Assembly: GCA_947476745.1 (NCBI GenBank) | Contig: CANJRG010000004.1 | Span: forward strand, 62,001 to 126,000 | Length of the DNA stretch: 64,000 bases | DNA from: Acidimicrobiia bacterium | Lineage (GTDB): Bacteria; Actinomycetota; Acidimicrobiia; Acidimicrobiales; CAIXPF01 | Reading direction: 5' to 3' | Shown here: positions 44,782-53,766 of the stretch, piece by piece | Layout: each line of letters begins with the position of its first letter | Position numbering within the stretch: the stretch's first letter is position 1 | Notes under the pieces: generated by a model | Seen by the model: the letters and a program-made list of their open reading frames with translations, nothing else | What the model was told of the DNA's origin: nothing | The model's database searches: none | Program-made: the position numbers and the translations under genes

Positions 44782-46170
44782 TCAGGCCGTCGTCGGGGTC
44801 GCCCCCAACAACGCCGCGAGCCGCTCGAGGCCGACCACCCGGCTGGCCTTGACCAGCACCACGTCGTCGGGGCCGAGGTCCATGGCGACCAGTGCGGCGT
44901 GCACCGCGTCGATGTCGACCCAACGGCGACCCGGCGGTACCCCGTAGAGGGCGGTGCCGACCGCGTGCAGTTCGATGCCACGTTCGGCCGCAGCCGCACC
45001 GACACGGCGGTGCTCGTCGATGCCGGACGGTCCGAGCTCGGCCATGGCGCCGAGCACGGCAATGCGCCGTCCCCGGCCCCGCTCCCCCAGCACCAGCAAG
45101 GCGTCGAACGCGGCATGCACCGCGACCGGGCTGGCGTTGTAGGCGTCGTTGAGCACGGTGACGCCGCCGGCGGTGACGCCGACCTCCATCCGCCAGGGCG
45201 ACATCTGCGCCGACTCGATACCGGCGAGCACCGCCTCGAGTGGCGCACCGGCCGCCAAGGCGGCCCCGATGGCCGCCAAGGCGTTGCCCACCATGTGCAG
45301 CCCGCTCACCGGCAGCTGCACCACACCGGCACCCCACGGGGTGGCCACCGAGAACCGGGCCCGGGCCACTTCGTCGAGGGTCACCCGCTCGGCCCGGATG
45401 TCGGCCTCGTGACCGTAGGTCAGCACGGTGGCCTCGGTGCGCGACGCCATGTCGAGGACCAGCGGGTCGTCGGAGTTCAGCACCGCCACACCGTCGGGAG
45501 ATCGTGGCAGCGCCTCGACCAGTTCGCCCTTGGCCCGGGCCACCGCCTCCACCGAGCCGAACAGCTCGAGGTGGGCCGGGGCCACCCGGGTGACGATGCC
45601 GATGGTCGGGCGGGCCACCGCGCAAAGCGTGGCGATGTGGCCCTCACCACGGGCACCCATCTCCACCACCGCGGCCTCGATGCCGTCGGGCCCGTTGACC
45701 AGCGTCAAGGGCACCCCGAGCTCGTTGTTGAAGCTCCGCAACGACGCCGCGGTGCGGAACGTGGATCGCAGCGCCGCCGCCGTGAGGTCCTTGACCGAGG
45801 TCTTGCCCACCGAACCGGTGACCGCCACGACCCGCTCGTCGAGGCGCCGGCGTGCCGCCGAACCGAGCGCAGCGAGGGCGACCCGGGTGTCCGCCACCAG
45901 CACCGCGGCCGGTGCGCCCACGGCCTCGGGGGTGAGCCCGGGTCGTGCCGTCAGGTATGCACCAGCGCCGGCGGCGACCGCGGCGGCCACGAAGTCGTGC
46001 CCGTCGCGCTCGGCCACGATCGGGACGAACAGCTGCCCGGCGGCGAGGTTGCGGGAATCGATCGAGGCACCGTCCACCACCACGGATGCTGCGGCGTCCG
46101 CGCCGGGGCCCGAAGCGGTCAGGATGCGTCCGCCGCACGCGTCGGCGACGTCGGAGAGCGAGAACTGCAC
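44782..46170 (-). CDS. murF: UDP-MurNAc-tripeptide D-alanyl-D-alanine ligase MurF
   Basis: Adds D-Ala-D-Ala to the peptidoglycan precursor. The 462-residue protein has the N-terminal domain (VVVDGASIDSRNLAAGQLFV), the ATP loop VAVTGSVGKTSVKDL (118-125), SFNNELGVPLTL, AVVEMGARGEGHIATL and DAYNASPVAVHAAF (family-specific), and a C-terminal Rossmann-like domain. It is not next to other mur or fts genes, unlike the usual dcw cluster. Its start overlaps the 3' end of a decayed oxidoreductase gene. Confidence 0.95.
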   Translation of the reverse strand: MQFSLSDVADACGGRILTASGPGADAAASVVVDGASIDSRNLAAGQLFVPIVAERDGHDFVAAAVAAGAGAYLTARPGLTPEAVGAPAAVLVADTRVALAALGSAARRRLDERVVAVTGSVGKTSVKDLTAAALRSTFRTAASLRSFNNELGVPLTLVNGPDGIEAAVVEMGARGEGHIATLCAVARPTIGIVTRVAPAHLELFGSVEAVARAKGELVEALPRSPDGVAVLNSDDPLVLDMASRTEATVLTYGHEADIRAERVTLDEVARARFSVATPWGAGVVQLPVSGLHMVGNALAAIGAALAAGAPLEAVLAGIESAQMSPWRMEVGVTAGGVTVLNDAYNASPVAVHAAFDALLVLGERGRGRRIAVLGAMAELGPSGIDEHRRVGAAAAERGIELHAVGTALYGVPPGRRWVDIDAVHAALVAMDLGPDDVVLVKASRVVGLERLAALLGATPTTA

Positions 46171-46932
46171 CCATCCATCTTGGCGGGCGGCGAGGGCCGA
46201 ACCGGGAACCCTCGGCCTTCCGACGAGTCCGGCAGGAACACCGGGGCGCCGTCGGCGTCCGCCGAGCGGTACACCGCGTCACCCAGCTCGTGGGCTCGCA
46301 GCACCACCCCGAAGTCGAGACAGGCCGGCCGGCTGTCACGGACGGCCTCGACGAAGGCGAGGTCGGCGTTGCCCGGCAGCACCAGGCCGTGGGCGGTGGC
46401 CATTGCCGTCTGCTCCGCCACCGTCGCCTGGTGCAGTTTCGCCGCCCACGGTGGACAGCCGCCCTGCCTCGGGTCGGGACAGCAGGTGCCGCACCACGGC
46501 GAACCCGGGCACCGAACGCAACACCAGGCCGACCTGGTTGGTGACCCCGGCCTGCTCCACCACCCGTACCATCTCGCGGGCCCCGTCCAGATCGATGGCC
46601 AACGGCTTCTCGCAGAACACGGCACGGCCGGCCTCGGCGACCCGTGCCACCGGGGCAGGGTGCTTCGATGTCCAGGTGCACCCGTACACCGCGTCGCTGC
46701 GTGCGACGACCTCGTCGACACCGGCCGCCACCGCCGCCGGATCGCCGCCGGCGAAGTCCCGGGCAAAGGCCCGGGCGCGCTCGGTGTCGGGGTCGTACAC
46801 CGACACGACGGCCGCCGCTGGGCCACCGCGGTCCGAGGCCGTCGCCGCGCCCAGGGAGGGGGCCGCGCCCAGGGACGCTGCGTGATGGCGACCGATGAGG
46901 CCCGCCCCCAGGAACCCCACACGAACCGTCAT
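46150..46932 (-). pseudogene. Gfo/Idh/MocA oxidoreductase, internally deleted and frameshifted
   Basis: The first 160 or so codons read as an NAD(P)-binding Gfo/Idh/MocA N-terminus: RVGFLGAGLIGRHHAASL, YGCTWTSKHPAPVARVAEAG and VFCEKPLAIDL. Near 46425-46455 the homology passes to another minus frame that carries the family C-terminus: LPGNADLAFVEAVRDSRP, then FGVVLRAHELGDAVYRSADA. The middle of the domain (roughly 100-150 residues) is missing between them. The unshifted frame ends at 46336; the shifted frame runs to 46119 within murF. A deletion with frame change in the genome and an assembly error are both possible. Confidence 0.8.
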
Positions 46933-46945
46933 GGCCCGAGCGTAG

Positions 46946-46977
46946 AGAGGCGCCGACCCAACCCGGCCGGCGCCTCT
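46946..46977 (-). terminator. Hairpin downstream of aqpZ
   Basis: Perfect 10-bp stem agaggcgccg/cggcgcctct with a 12-base loop, about 80 bases after the aqpZ stop and 13 bases before the start of the broken oxidoreductase gene. Confidence 0.65.
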
Positions 46978-47058
46978 GCATCGATCATCACCAAACCTGC
47001 CCGAACCGGTCGCTCCGGCCGGAAAGGACCGGACTGCGCTGGCTCAGGACCGGGTCGT

Positions 47059-47844
47059 TCAGGACGGGGTCGACTGGGTGGCGTCGCCGCCGGTGGCCAA
47101 CTGCCACGCCAGTGCACCCACGACCGCACCCACGATAGGGGCGACGATGAACAGCCACAGCTGTGCCAGGGCGGTCCCGCCCTCGAACAGCGCCGGGCCG
47201 AGCGAACGGGCCGGGTTGACGCTGGTGTTGGTTATCGGGATCGAGATCAGGTGGATGAGGGTCAGCATCAGGCCGATCCCCAGCCCCGCCATGCCCTTCG
47301 AGGCCGCCTTGGTGGTGATCCCCAGGATCACGATGAGGAACAGCGCGGTCAGCACTGCCTCGGCGATGAACGCCGCCGGCAGGTCGTAGAAGATCCGGCC
47401 GTTCTGCTGGCCATACGCATTGGAGGCGAAGGCCCCCTGCGTGACCTGGAAGCCCCCGGGACGGCCGCTCTGGATGGCCCACAGCACCGCAACCGCCGCA
47501 ATGGCACCGACGCACTGGGACACCACGTAGCCAGGCAGTTCCTTCCAGTCGAAGCGCTTCGCGGTGGCCAGACCGATCGAGACGGCCGGGTTGAAGTGCC
47601 CACCGGACACGTGGCCGAGGGCGTAGGCCCCGCACAGCACGGTCAGACCGAAGGCCAGGCTCACCCCGAGGTAGCCGATGCCGGAGTTCACGACGCTGCC
47701 GACGCCGACATCGACGCCGCCAATCCCCACCTCGCCCTTGGCCACATCGAGCGCCTTGGCAGCGAAGATCGCCGACCCGCACCCGCCCAACACCAACAAG
47801 AACGTGCCGATGAGTTCGGCTCCCAACTTCTTTGCCAACGCCAC
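47059..47844 (-). CDS. aqpZ: Aquaporin Z
   Basis: Water channel of the cytoplasmic membrane. The 261-residue protein has six helices and two NPA boxes (GGHFNPAVSIG at 85-87 and TSVNPARSLGP at 210-212). His198 and Arg213 fit the narrow selectivity filter of a water-specific AqpZ rather than a glycerol facilitator. GTG start at 47844 after a gggagga Shine-Dalgarno sequence. Divergent from the second J-domain gene across about 200 bases. Confidence 0.94.
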   Translation of the reverse strand: MALAKKLGAELIGTFLLVLGGCGSAIFAAKALDVAKGEVGIGGVDVGVGSVVNSGIGYLGVSLAFGLTVLCGAYALGHVSGGHFNPAVSIGLATAKRFDWKELPGYVVSQCVGAIAAVAVLWAIQSGRPGGFQVTQGAFASNAYGQQNGRIFYDLPAAFIAEAVLTALFLIVILGITTKAASKGMAGLGIGLMLTLIHLISIPITNTSVNPARSLGPALFEGGTALAQLWLFIVAPIVGAVVGALAWQLATGGDATQSTPS

Positions 47845-48052
47845 GTAGTTCCTCCCGAGATCATTGTCTGATTCCAGCCGGAAGCTACCAGTCGAACACC
47901 ATTCGTGGTGGGACCCTCGCACTGCGTGCCCGAGCGCGCCATCGTGTGGGGCCGGTGGCAGCGGTAGGGTGCGGCTCGATGGGCCTGACTCCGCTCCCCG
48001 CACCGCGGTTGGGAACGCGCCTGGGCGGCCGGAACGTCGGCGGCGCTCCGCG

Positions 48053-48652
48053 ATGATGTCCCCGGAACAGGCGCGCCACGTCCTCGGCCTCGAGGAACGG
48101 TTCGCACCCCGTGAGCTCCGTGCCGCGTACCGGTCTGCCGCACGGCAACTGCACCCGGACCGCCCCGACGCGCCGGCCGATGCCACCGAACGCATGGTCG
48201 CGGTGAACCTCGCCTACGACGCGCTGGCCGGCTCCGGACCCGGACCTGCCGGACCTGCCGGACCTGCCGGACCTGCCGGACCTGCCGGACCTGCCGGACC
48301 TGCCGGGGCACCGACCCGGCCTGCGACGCACCGCGACGCTGCGGCAGGCCCTGCGGTCGAGGTGCACGACGACGGTTCGCTCCTCGTGGACGCGCCCGCC
48401 GACGAAACCTACGAGCGGCTCCTCGAAGCGATCGAGGTGGTCGGCGATCCCACCTACGTCGATCCCGACTCCGGCCTGCTGCAGATCATCGTGACCAGCG
48501 AGGGCGAAGGGTCCTGCTACCCCACCTTCAGCCTCCAGGGTCGGGCGATCGGCACCGAGGTGTTCTCCACCATCGAGCGACTCGACGGTGTGGCGGCAGC
48601 GGACCCCTGGCCGATCCTCAGCCTGCTCGCCGACCGCATCCGGCAGGGATGA
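48053..48652 (+). CDS. J-domain protein with Gly-Pro-Ala repeat (second copy)
   Basis: The 199-residue protein has a J-like domain at the N-terminus (VLGLEERFAPRELRAAYRSA, then RQLHPDRPDA with HPD at 34-36), a collagen-like linker of seven Gly-Pro-Ala triplets, and a C-terminal domain of about 90 residues (VEVHDDGSLLVDAPADETYE, then LQIIVTSEGEGSCYPTFSL). The C-terminal domain is not recognised. The stop overlaps the start of the phoD gene (ATGA), so the two are coupled. ATG at 48053 or three bases later. Confidence 0.85.
   Translation: MMSPEQARHVLGLEERFAPRELRAAYRSAARQLHPDRPDAPADATERMVAVNLAYDALAGSGPGPAGPAGPAGPAGPAGPAGPAGAPTRPATHRDAAAGPAVEVHDDGSLLVDAPADETYERLLEAIEVVGDPTYVDPDSGLLQIIVTSEGEGSCYPTFSLQGRAIGTEVFSTIERLDGVAAADPWPILSLLADRIRQG
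48242..48304 (+). repeat. 9-bp tandem repeat encoding (Gly-Pro-Ala)n
   Basis: Seven perfect copies of ggacctgcc in the linker of the J-domain protein. Perfect identity over all copies, including third codon positions, points to recent expansion. Confidence 0.92.
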
Positions 48653-50337
48653 CCCGGCGCGTCGAGCTCCACCCGGCCGCCGGGCTCAGCCGTCGCCGGC
48701 TGCTGGCCGTCGCACCGGCCGCGTTCGCCGGCCTCCTGGCGGCCTGCCGCGATCGTTCGGGCCGGGCCTCCGAGCGCCCCGACGGCGCCGACGGGACCCG
48801 CACGACGCAACCTCCGGCGGCCACGTCGGCCCCCACGACGGCACGGCCGCCGAAGTTGGTGGCCGCCGTGGCGACGCCCGGTAGCGGCGGCCTCGACCGC
48901 GATCCGTTCCGTCTCGGCGTGGCGTCCGGCGACCCGTTGCCGGACTCGGTGATCCTCTGGACCCGGCTCAACTGCGAACCGACCGCCCCCGACGGCGGGC
49001 TCGGCGCGGCAGCCGAACACGACCTGCAGGTGGTCTGGGACGTGGCCGAGGACCCCGAGTTCACCCGCATCCTGGCCAGCGACTTGGCCACCGCCGCCGC
49101 ACGCGACGGCCACAGCGTGCACGTCGACGTCACCGGCCTGCCCGCCGACCGTTGGTTCCACTACCGCTTCCGCATGGGCCGCTTCACCAGCCGCACCGGC
49201 CGGACCCGCACCGCCCCTGCCCCCGACGCCCGGCCCGACCGCTTCGTGGCCGCCGTCGCCGCCTGTCAGCACTTCGAACTCGGCACCTACGTCGCCCACC
49301 GCCACCTCGCCGCCGAAGGCGCCGACCTCGTGATCTTCCTCGGCGACTTCATCTACGAGGGCCCGGCCGGGTTCGCCGACACCCGGGTACGGGCCCACCC
49401 GACCGCCGAGGCCCTGGACCTAGCGAGCTATCGGCTGCGCTACGCCTGGTACCGCCGCGACGAGGATCTGCAGGCGGCCCAGGCCTGCGCCCCGTGGGCG
49501 GTGATCTGGGATGACCACGAGGTGGTCAACAACTATGCCGGCGATCGCCCGTCGGAGGGCGAGCCGTCCCCGGCATTCGCGGCACGACGGGCGGCCGCCT
49601 ACCAGGCATGGTGGGAGAACCAGCCGGTCCGTCTGGCTCGCCCCGACGCGGTCCACGGCATCGAGCGCGAGCTGTCGTGGGGGCGACTCGCCCGTTTGGT
49701 CCTGCTCGACGGCCGCAGCCATCGTTCGCCCCAGGCGTGCGAGGGCCGGGTCGGGACCAGTTGCGACCACCTCGACGACGAGGACCGCACCATGCTGGGC
49801 CCGACGCAGGAGGCCTGGGTCGACAGCCGCTTCGCCGCGTCCGCCGCGGACGATGTCACCTGGACCGTACTGGGCAACCAGACCGTGCTCGCCGACCTCA
49901 CCTTCCCGCTGGCCGTGGTGCCCTCGACCCTGTTCGACCAGTGGGATGGGTACCCCGCCGCCCGGCGACGGCTGTTGACGGCGGCACGCAACCGGGGCGT
50001 GCGCAACCTGGTGGCCCTCACCGGCGATCTGCACTGCTCGGTAGCTGCCGACCTCGAACTGGGTGGCGACCTCGTGGGCAGCGAGCTGGTGGTGTCGTCG
50101 ATCTCCTCCTCCTTCGCCGGCAACAGGGGCGACCTGTTCGAACTCGGGCTGTCCGTCCTTGACCATGTGAAGCTGGCCGACACCAGACGGCGGGGGTACG
50201 TCCGGGCCGAGTTCGGCGCCGAGGAGGCCCGTTTCGTGTTCCGCCACGTCCTCGATGTCCGCGATCCCGCCTCCGCCATTGCCTCCACCTCGTCGTGGCG
50301 GCTGGCCGACACTCGCCGTGGCTTACGCAAGGCCTGA
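48649..50337 (+). CDS. phoD: PhoD-family alkaline phosphatase/phosphodiesterase, Tat-exported
   Basis: Secreted metallophosphoesterase that releases phosphate from organic esters. The 562-residue protein has a twin-arginine signal (LSRRRLLAVAPAAFAGLLAAC) that also ends in a lipobox-like Cys, so it may be lipid-anchored. Motifs follow the PhoD order: FRLGVASGDPLPDSVILWTR, VIFLGDFIYEG, AVIWDDHEVVNNYAG and ALTGDLHCS (metal-binding Asp/His residues). Tat export fits a cofactor-containing enzyme folded in the cytoplasm. The coupled upstream J-domain gene is unusual. No Pho-box was identified. Confidence 0.92.
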   Translation: MTRRVELHPAAGLSRRRLLAVAPAAFAGLLAACRDRSGRASERPDGADGTRTTQPPAATSAPTTARPPKLVAAVATPGSGGLDRDPFRLGVASGDPLPDSVILWTRLNCEPTAPDGGLGAAAEHDLQVVWDVAEDPEFTRILASDLATAAARDGHSVHVDVTGLPADRWFHYRFRMGRFTSRTGRTRTAPAPDARPDRFVAAVAACQHFELGTYVAHRHLAAEGADLVIFLGDFIYEGPAGFADTRVRAHPTAEALDLASYRLRYAWYRRDEDLQAAQACAPWAVIWDDHEVVNNYAGDRPSEGEPSPAFAARRAAAYQAWWENQPVRLARPDAVHGIERELSWGRLARLVLLDGRSHRSPQACEGRVGTSCDHLDDEDRTMLGPTQEAWVDSRFAASAADDVTWTVLGNQTVLADLTFPLAVVPSTLFDQWDGYPAARRRLLTAARNRGVRNLVALTGDLHCSVAADLELGGDLVGSELVVSSISSSFAGNRGDLFELGLSVLDHVKLADTRRRGYVRAEFGAEEARFVFRHVLDVRDPASAIASTSSWRLADTRRGLRKA

Positions 50338-50414
50338 CCGCTTCGGGCCACCCGGCGCTAGGCTCCGCCCTCCCGCCACTGCGTCCGCGTCCCGTCCGGA
50401 AAGTCACCCGTACC

Positions 50415-50795
50415 ATGCCGCACCGTCCCCTCGTCCGCTGGCTGACCGACGCAGAGCTCGACAGCTACGACCTGGTGCCGCGCTGGGTGGCCCGACGGGC
50501 GATCCTCGTGCGGGTCCCGCTGCTCCCACCCGGCGCCGCTGGGTTGACCTCGGGCCGGATCGTGTTCCTCCGCCAAGACGAGCCCATGGACGGCAGCTCC
50601 ACGCTGATCGCCCACGAACTGGTGCACGTCCGGCAGTTCGCCGAGATGGGGCGGCTGTACTTCCTGGTCCGCTACCTCGCGGCCTACACCCGCAACCTCG
50701 CCGGGTTGCGAAACCACCACCGGGCCTACCTGGCCATCCCGGCGGAGCGGGAGGCGTACGGACGCGCCGCCTCCTGGCAGCACCAGCGCACCTGA
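50415..50795 (+). CDS. Small HExxH putative metallopeptidase-like protein
   Basis: The 126-residue protein (ATG at 50415) has a central STLIAHELVHVRQFAEMG motif, HExxH in the DUF4157-like context seen in eCIS-associated peptidases and stand-alone proteins. There is no signal peptide and no clear third ligand, although NHHRAYLAIPAEREAYGRAA offers a downstream Glu. Whether it is catalytic is unknown. It is followed by an acyl-CoA dehydrogenase gene. Confidence 0.75.
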   Translation: MPHRPLVRWLTDAELDSYDLVPRWVARRAILVRVPLLPPGAAGLTSGRIVFLRQDEPMDGSSTLIAHELVHVRQFAEMGRLYFLVRYLAAYTRNLAGLRNHHRAYLAIPAEREAYGRAASWQHQRT

Positions 50796-50868
50796 CCGGC
50801 AGCCGGGCCGCCCCCTAGGCTGCGGACCGCGGGCACACACCGACCGACGTCCCAACAAAGGCAACGAC

Positions 50869-52161
50869 ATGGATTTCGACATTCCGGGCGAACTGCAAGA
50901 GCTGCTCAAGGACATCGACACGTTCATCGAGGACGAGATCAGGCCGCTCGAACGCGAGAACGACAACATCCGCTTCTTCGATCATCGACGTGAGTACGCC
51001 CGCACCGACTGGGAAAACGGCGGCGTACCCCGGGCCGACTGGTATGCACTGCTGCGCCAGATGCGCGACCGGGCCGACAAGGCCGGTTTCCTGCGCTGGG
51101 CCCTGCCCAAGGAGCTCGGCGGCGCCGGCGGCTCGAACCTGGGCATGGCCGTCATCCGGGAACACCTCGCCCACCTCGGGCTCGGCCTGCACAACGACCT
51201 GCAGAACGAGTCGTCGATCGTGGGCAACTTCCCGACCGTGCTGATGGTGCACAACGTCGGCACCGAGCTGCAGCGCACCTGGTGCGAGCCGATGATCACC
51301 GGCGACATGCGCCTGGCGTTCGGGCTAACCGAACCCGACCACGGCTCCGACGCCACCTTCCTCGAGACCACCGCCTACCGCGACGGCGACGAGTGGGTCA
51401 TCAACGGCCGCAAGCGGTTCAACACCGGGCTCGACACCGCCACCCACGACATGATCTTCGCCCGGACCTCCGGTAACCAGGGCGAGGCCAACGGCATCAC
51501 CTGCTTCGTGGTGCCCACCGACACCCCCGGCTTCAACGTGGACTTCATGTGGTACACGTTCAACATGCCCTCGGAGCACGCCGAGGTCACCCTGGAGAAC
51601 GTGCGGGTGTCGGGTCCCGACTGCATCCTCGGCGGCGAGGGCAAAGGCCTTGAGATGGCCAACATGTTCGTGCACGAGAACCGTATCCGCCAGGCCGCAT
51701 CGGGCGTCGGGGCGGCGCAGTTCTGTGTCGACGAGTCGGTCCGTTACGCCCAGGAGCGAAACGTGTTCGGCAAGCCGCTCTGGCGAAACCAGGCCATCCA
51801 GTTCCCCCTCGCCGAGATGCAGACCCGCTGCGAGATGGTGCGCAACCTCGTCTACAAGACGGCGTGGAACCTCGACCGCAACCACCACATGCAGGTGTCG
51901 GACAAAGTGTCGATGGCCAACTACCAGGCCAACCGCCTGGTCTGTGAGGCGTCCGACCTCGCCATCCAGGTGCACGGTGGCATCGGCTACACCCGCCACA
52001 AGCCCTTCGAGCACATCTACCGTCACCACCGCCGCTACCGCATCACCGAAGGGTCCGAGGAGATCCAGATCCGCCGGGTGGCCCAGCGCCTGTTCGGGGT
52101 GGACATCAAGCGTCCCAACGATCCCAACGTCGTCGGCCGTTCCGCGCCCGGCGCGGTCTGA
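50869..52161 (+). CDS. Acyl-CoA dehydrogenase (second copy, ACAD10/FadE-like)
   Basis: The 430-residue flavoenzyme has ELGGAGGSNLGMAVIREHLA, FGLTEPDHGSDATFLETTAY (FAD site), NGRKRFNTGLDTATHDMIFA, VHENRIRQAASGVGAAQFCV and QVHGGIGYTRHKPFEHIYRH, then RITEGSEEIQIRRVAQRL, where TEGS supplies the expected catalytic Glu. The N-terminus is longer than in the copy at 32319, and the two are clearly different subfamilies. Probably acts on branched or long acyl-CoA. Followed by a strong hairpin. Confidence 0.92.
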   Translation: MDFDIPGELQELLKDIDTFIEDEIRPLERENDNIRFFDHRREYARTDWENGGVPRADWYALLRQMRDRADKAGFLRWALPKELGGAGGSNLGMAVIREHLAHLGLGLHNDLQNESSIVGNFPTVLMVHNVGTELQRTWCEPMITGDMRLAFGLTEPDHGSDATFLETTAYRDGDEWVINGRKRFNTGLDTATHDMIFARTSGNQGEANGITCFVVPTDTPGFNVDFMWYTFNMPSEHAEVTLENVRVSGPDCILGGEGKGLEMANMFVHENRIRQAASGVGAAQFCVDESVRYAQERNVFGKPLWRNQAIQFPLAEMQTRCEMVRNLVYKTAWNLDRNHHMQVSDKVSMANYQANRLVCEASDLAIQVHGGIGYTRHKPFEHIYRHHRRYRITEGSEEIQIRRVAQRLFGVDIKRPNDPNVVGRSAPGAV

Positions 52162-52173
52162 GCAGCCGGCCCT

Positions 52174-52215
52174 GGTAGCCCGGCGTCCACCGCCTGTAGC
52201 GGTGGCCGGGCTACC
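52174..52215. terminator. Long hairpin after the second acyl-CoA dehydrogenase
   Basis: Seventeen base pairs (ggtagcccgg...ccaccgc with gcggtgg...ccgggctacc), a three-base bulge and a five-base loop, beginning 13 bases after the stop codon. No T-run follows. Confidence 0.78.
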
Positions 52216-52225
52216 GTGCAGGCCG

Positions 52226-52894
52226 ATGCGAGTTGCGATCGGACCATCCGTCTCGCTGTTGGTCACCGGTGCGGCCCTGGCAGCCGCCCTCACCGCGGCC
52301 CTGACCGGGGCGCTCCCGGCGAGCGCCACCGAACAGCGACCGCCGCCGGTGGTCGTGAGCGGGGTACCGACCCCGCCCCCGTCGTCCGACGACACGAGCA
52401 CCTCGACCCCCGCGACGAGCACAACAGCGGCTCCCTACCGGCCGCTCAACCCCTCGAACATGCTCGACACCCCCCTGCAGGCCCGGCCCGACACGGTTGC
52501 CGGGCCAGATCTCCCGCAGCTCGGCGTGCACACGGAGCCGACGCCGGTCGAGCACCATGCCCCGCCGCTCGGCGATACCCACGGTGACGCCGCAGTGGTC
52601 GGTGGAGCCTCTGCTGGGCCTGCTGCGCCGGTCGCGCCTGGGGTCGCTGCCGTGGTGGGACCCGACGTAGGGGCCCGGGCGGCGGTCGATACCGTTGTTG
52701 TCGAACGGTCCGCCGCAGCGATGCCGATGGTCTTGCGGCCTGCGAAGCATCGGCCGGCGGGGCCCGTGGTGGGCATGACCGACCGGACGCCGGCCAACGG
52801 GTCGGCGCTGGGGTTCGCCGCGCTCCTGGCCGGCGCCACCGTCCTGGTGCTGTGGCGTAGCCGACCTCGCCGTCAGGACGCCTCAGCCACCTGA
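52226..52894 (+). CDS. Hypothetical secreted Pro/Thr/Ala-rich protein with C-terminal anchor
   Basis: Not recognised. The 222-residue protein has a signal peptide (VSLLVTGAALAAALTAALTG, ASA cleavage context), a long low-complexity Pro/Ser/Thr/Val region, and a C-terminal hydrophobic helix (ALGFAALLAGATVLVLW) followed by RSRPRR. That is the layout of a wall-spanning surface protein, but no LPxTG sorting motif is visible. Its 3' end overlaps that of the converging MaoC-like gene by 22 bases. Confidence 0.65.
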   Translation: MRVAIGPSVSLLVTGAALAAALTAALTGALPASATEQRPPPVVVSGVPTPPPSSDDTSTSTPATSTTAAPYRPLNPSNMLDTPLQARPDTVAGPDLPQLGVHTEPTPVEHHAPPLGDTHGDAAVVGGASAGPAAPVAPGVAAVVGPDVGARAAVDTVVVERSAAAMPMVLRPAKHRPAGPVVGMTDRTPANGSALGFAALLAGATVLVLWRSRPRRQDASAT

Positions 52895-53664
52895 CGGGGG
52901 CGGTAGATCGCGGTGTGGTCGATGCGGGCCACCGGCACGTCGCCGGCGGTCACGACCAGGTCGAGGTCCACGAAGAGGTGGCCCTTCTTCGCGTAGCTCG
53001 AGGCCACCGTTCCGCGGGTCTGCACCAGCGTCCCGTCGTGGATCAGGCCCAGGTTGGTCACCGTCGACCCGACGTGGATCCACGGTCCGAGCACCACGTT
53101 GTCGGCCAGGATCCAGTTCGCGGTCCGCAACACCCATCCCGGGTGGGCGATGCCGAGCTCGGTGTAGATCGGCAGGGTCTCGCGCGCGTCGGCCAGGTAG
53201 GCCTGATGACGATCGGCGTGGAAGCGCGCCTGCCAGGTACCCAGCACCGTGCCGGTGGCCAGCACCTCGGGGCCGGCCGGGGGCCGCTCGTCCTTCGCCG
53301 GGACCGGCGCGATCGGGTAGTCGGCCAACGACACCGCCGGCGCGGCGCCCACCGGCGGCAGGGCGGCGCGGCCCTCGGCCACGGCGGTCCCGGCAGGGTT
53401 GGTGAGCGACAACGACGCTCCGTCCCAGTTCACCGTGACCAGGTCGCCGTCGTAGGTGGGCAGCGCGAAGCGGGCCGACATGGTGCCGCGCTCGAGCCAG
53501 TCACGCCCCCACTGCTGGACCGGCCCCCAGGTCAGGTAGGCGTACACGTCGACACCGGGAACGAGCCCACCGGTGAAGCCGAACCGTTGGGCGACGTCGT
53601 CGTCGTGGATCTTGTTGTCGGAGTCCAGGGCGGTGTTGAACGCCACGAGCTGATGGGTCGCCAT
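52873..53664 (-). CDS. MaoC/FAS1-like hot-dog dehydratase family protein
   Basis: The 263-residue protein has two hot-dog-like halves: VAQRFGFTGGLVPGVDVYAY near the N-terminus (a GLVPG loop as in MaoC-like proteins) and WILADNVVLGPWIHVGSTVT in the second half. Such proteins hydrate or hydrolyse acyl-CoA thioesters; the nearby acyl-CoA dehydrogenase and SDR genes suggest lipid or CoA metabolism. The classical MaoC Asp/His pair is not evident. ATG at 53664. Confidence 0.75.
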   Translation of the reverse strand: MATHQLVAFNTALDSDNKIHDDDVAQRFGFTGGLVPGVDVYAYLTWGPVQQWGRDWLERGTMSARFALPTYDGDLVTVNWDGASLSLTNPAGTAVAEGRAALPPVGAAPAVSLADYPIAPVPAKDERPPAGPEVLATGTVLGTWQARFHADRHQAYLADARETLPIYTELGIAHPGWVLRTANWILADNVVLGPWIHVGSTVTNLGLIHDGTLVQTRGTVASSYAKKGHLFVDLDLVVTAGDVPVARIDHTAIYRPRQVAEAS

Positions 53665-53766
53665 GGGGGCGAAAGCTAGCCGCGCACACGGCGAATCGAC
53701 GTCGAATCGCCACGACGAACCACCGTTCGATCGCGGTCGACCGGCAGAGAGTTCGGCATCGGTAGG

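Noticed and set aside
44899-47871. 990-codon plus-strand frame opposite murF and aqpZ
   Set aside because: Antisense shadow of murF, the broken oxidoreductase gene and aqpZ; composition is Arg/Gly/His-rich with no domain.
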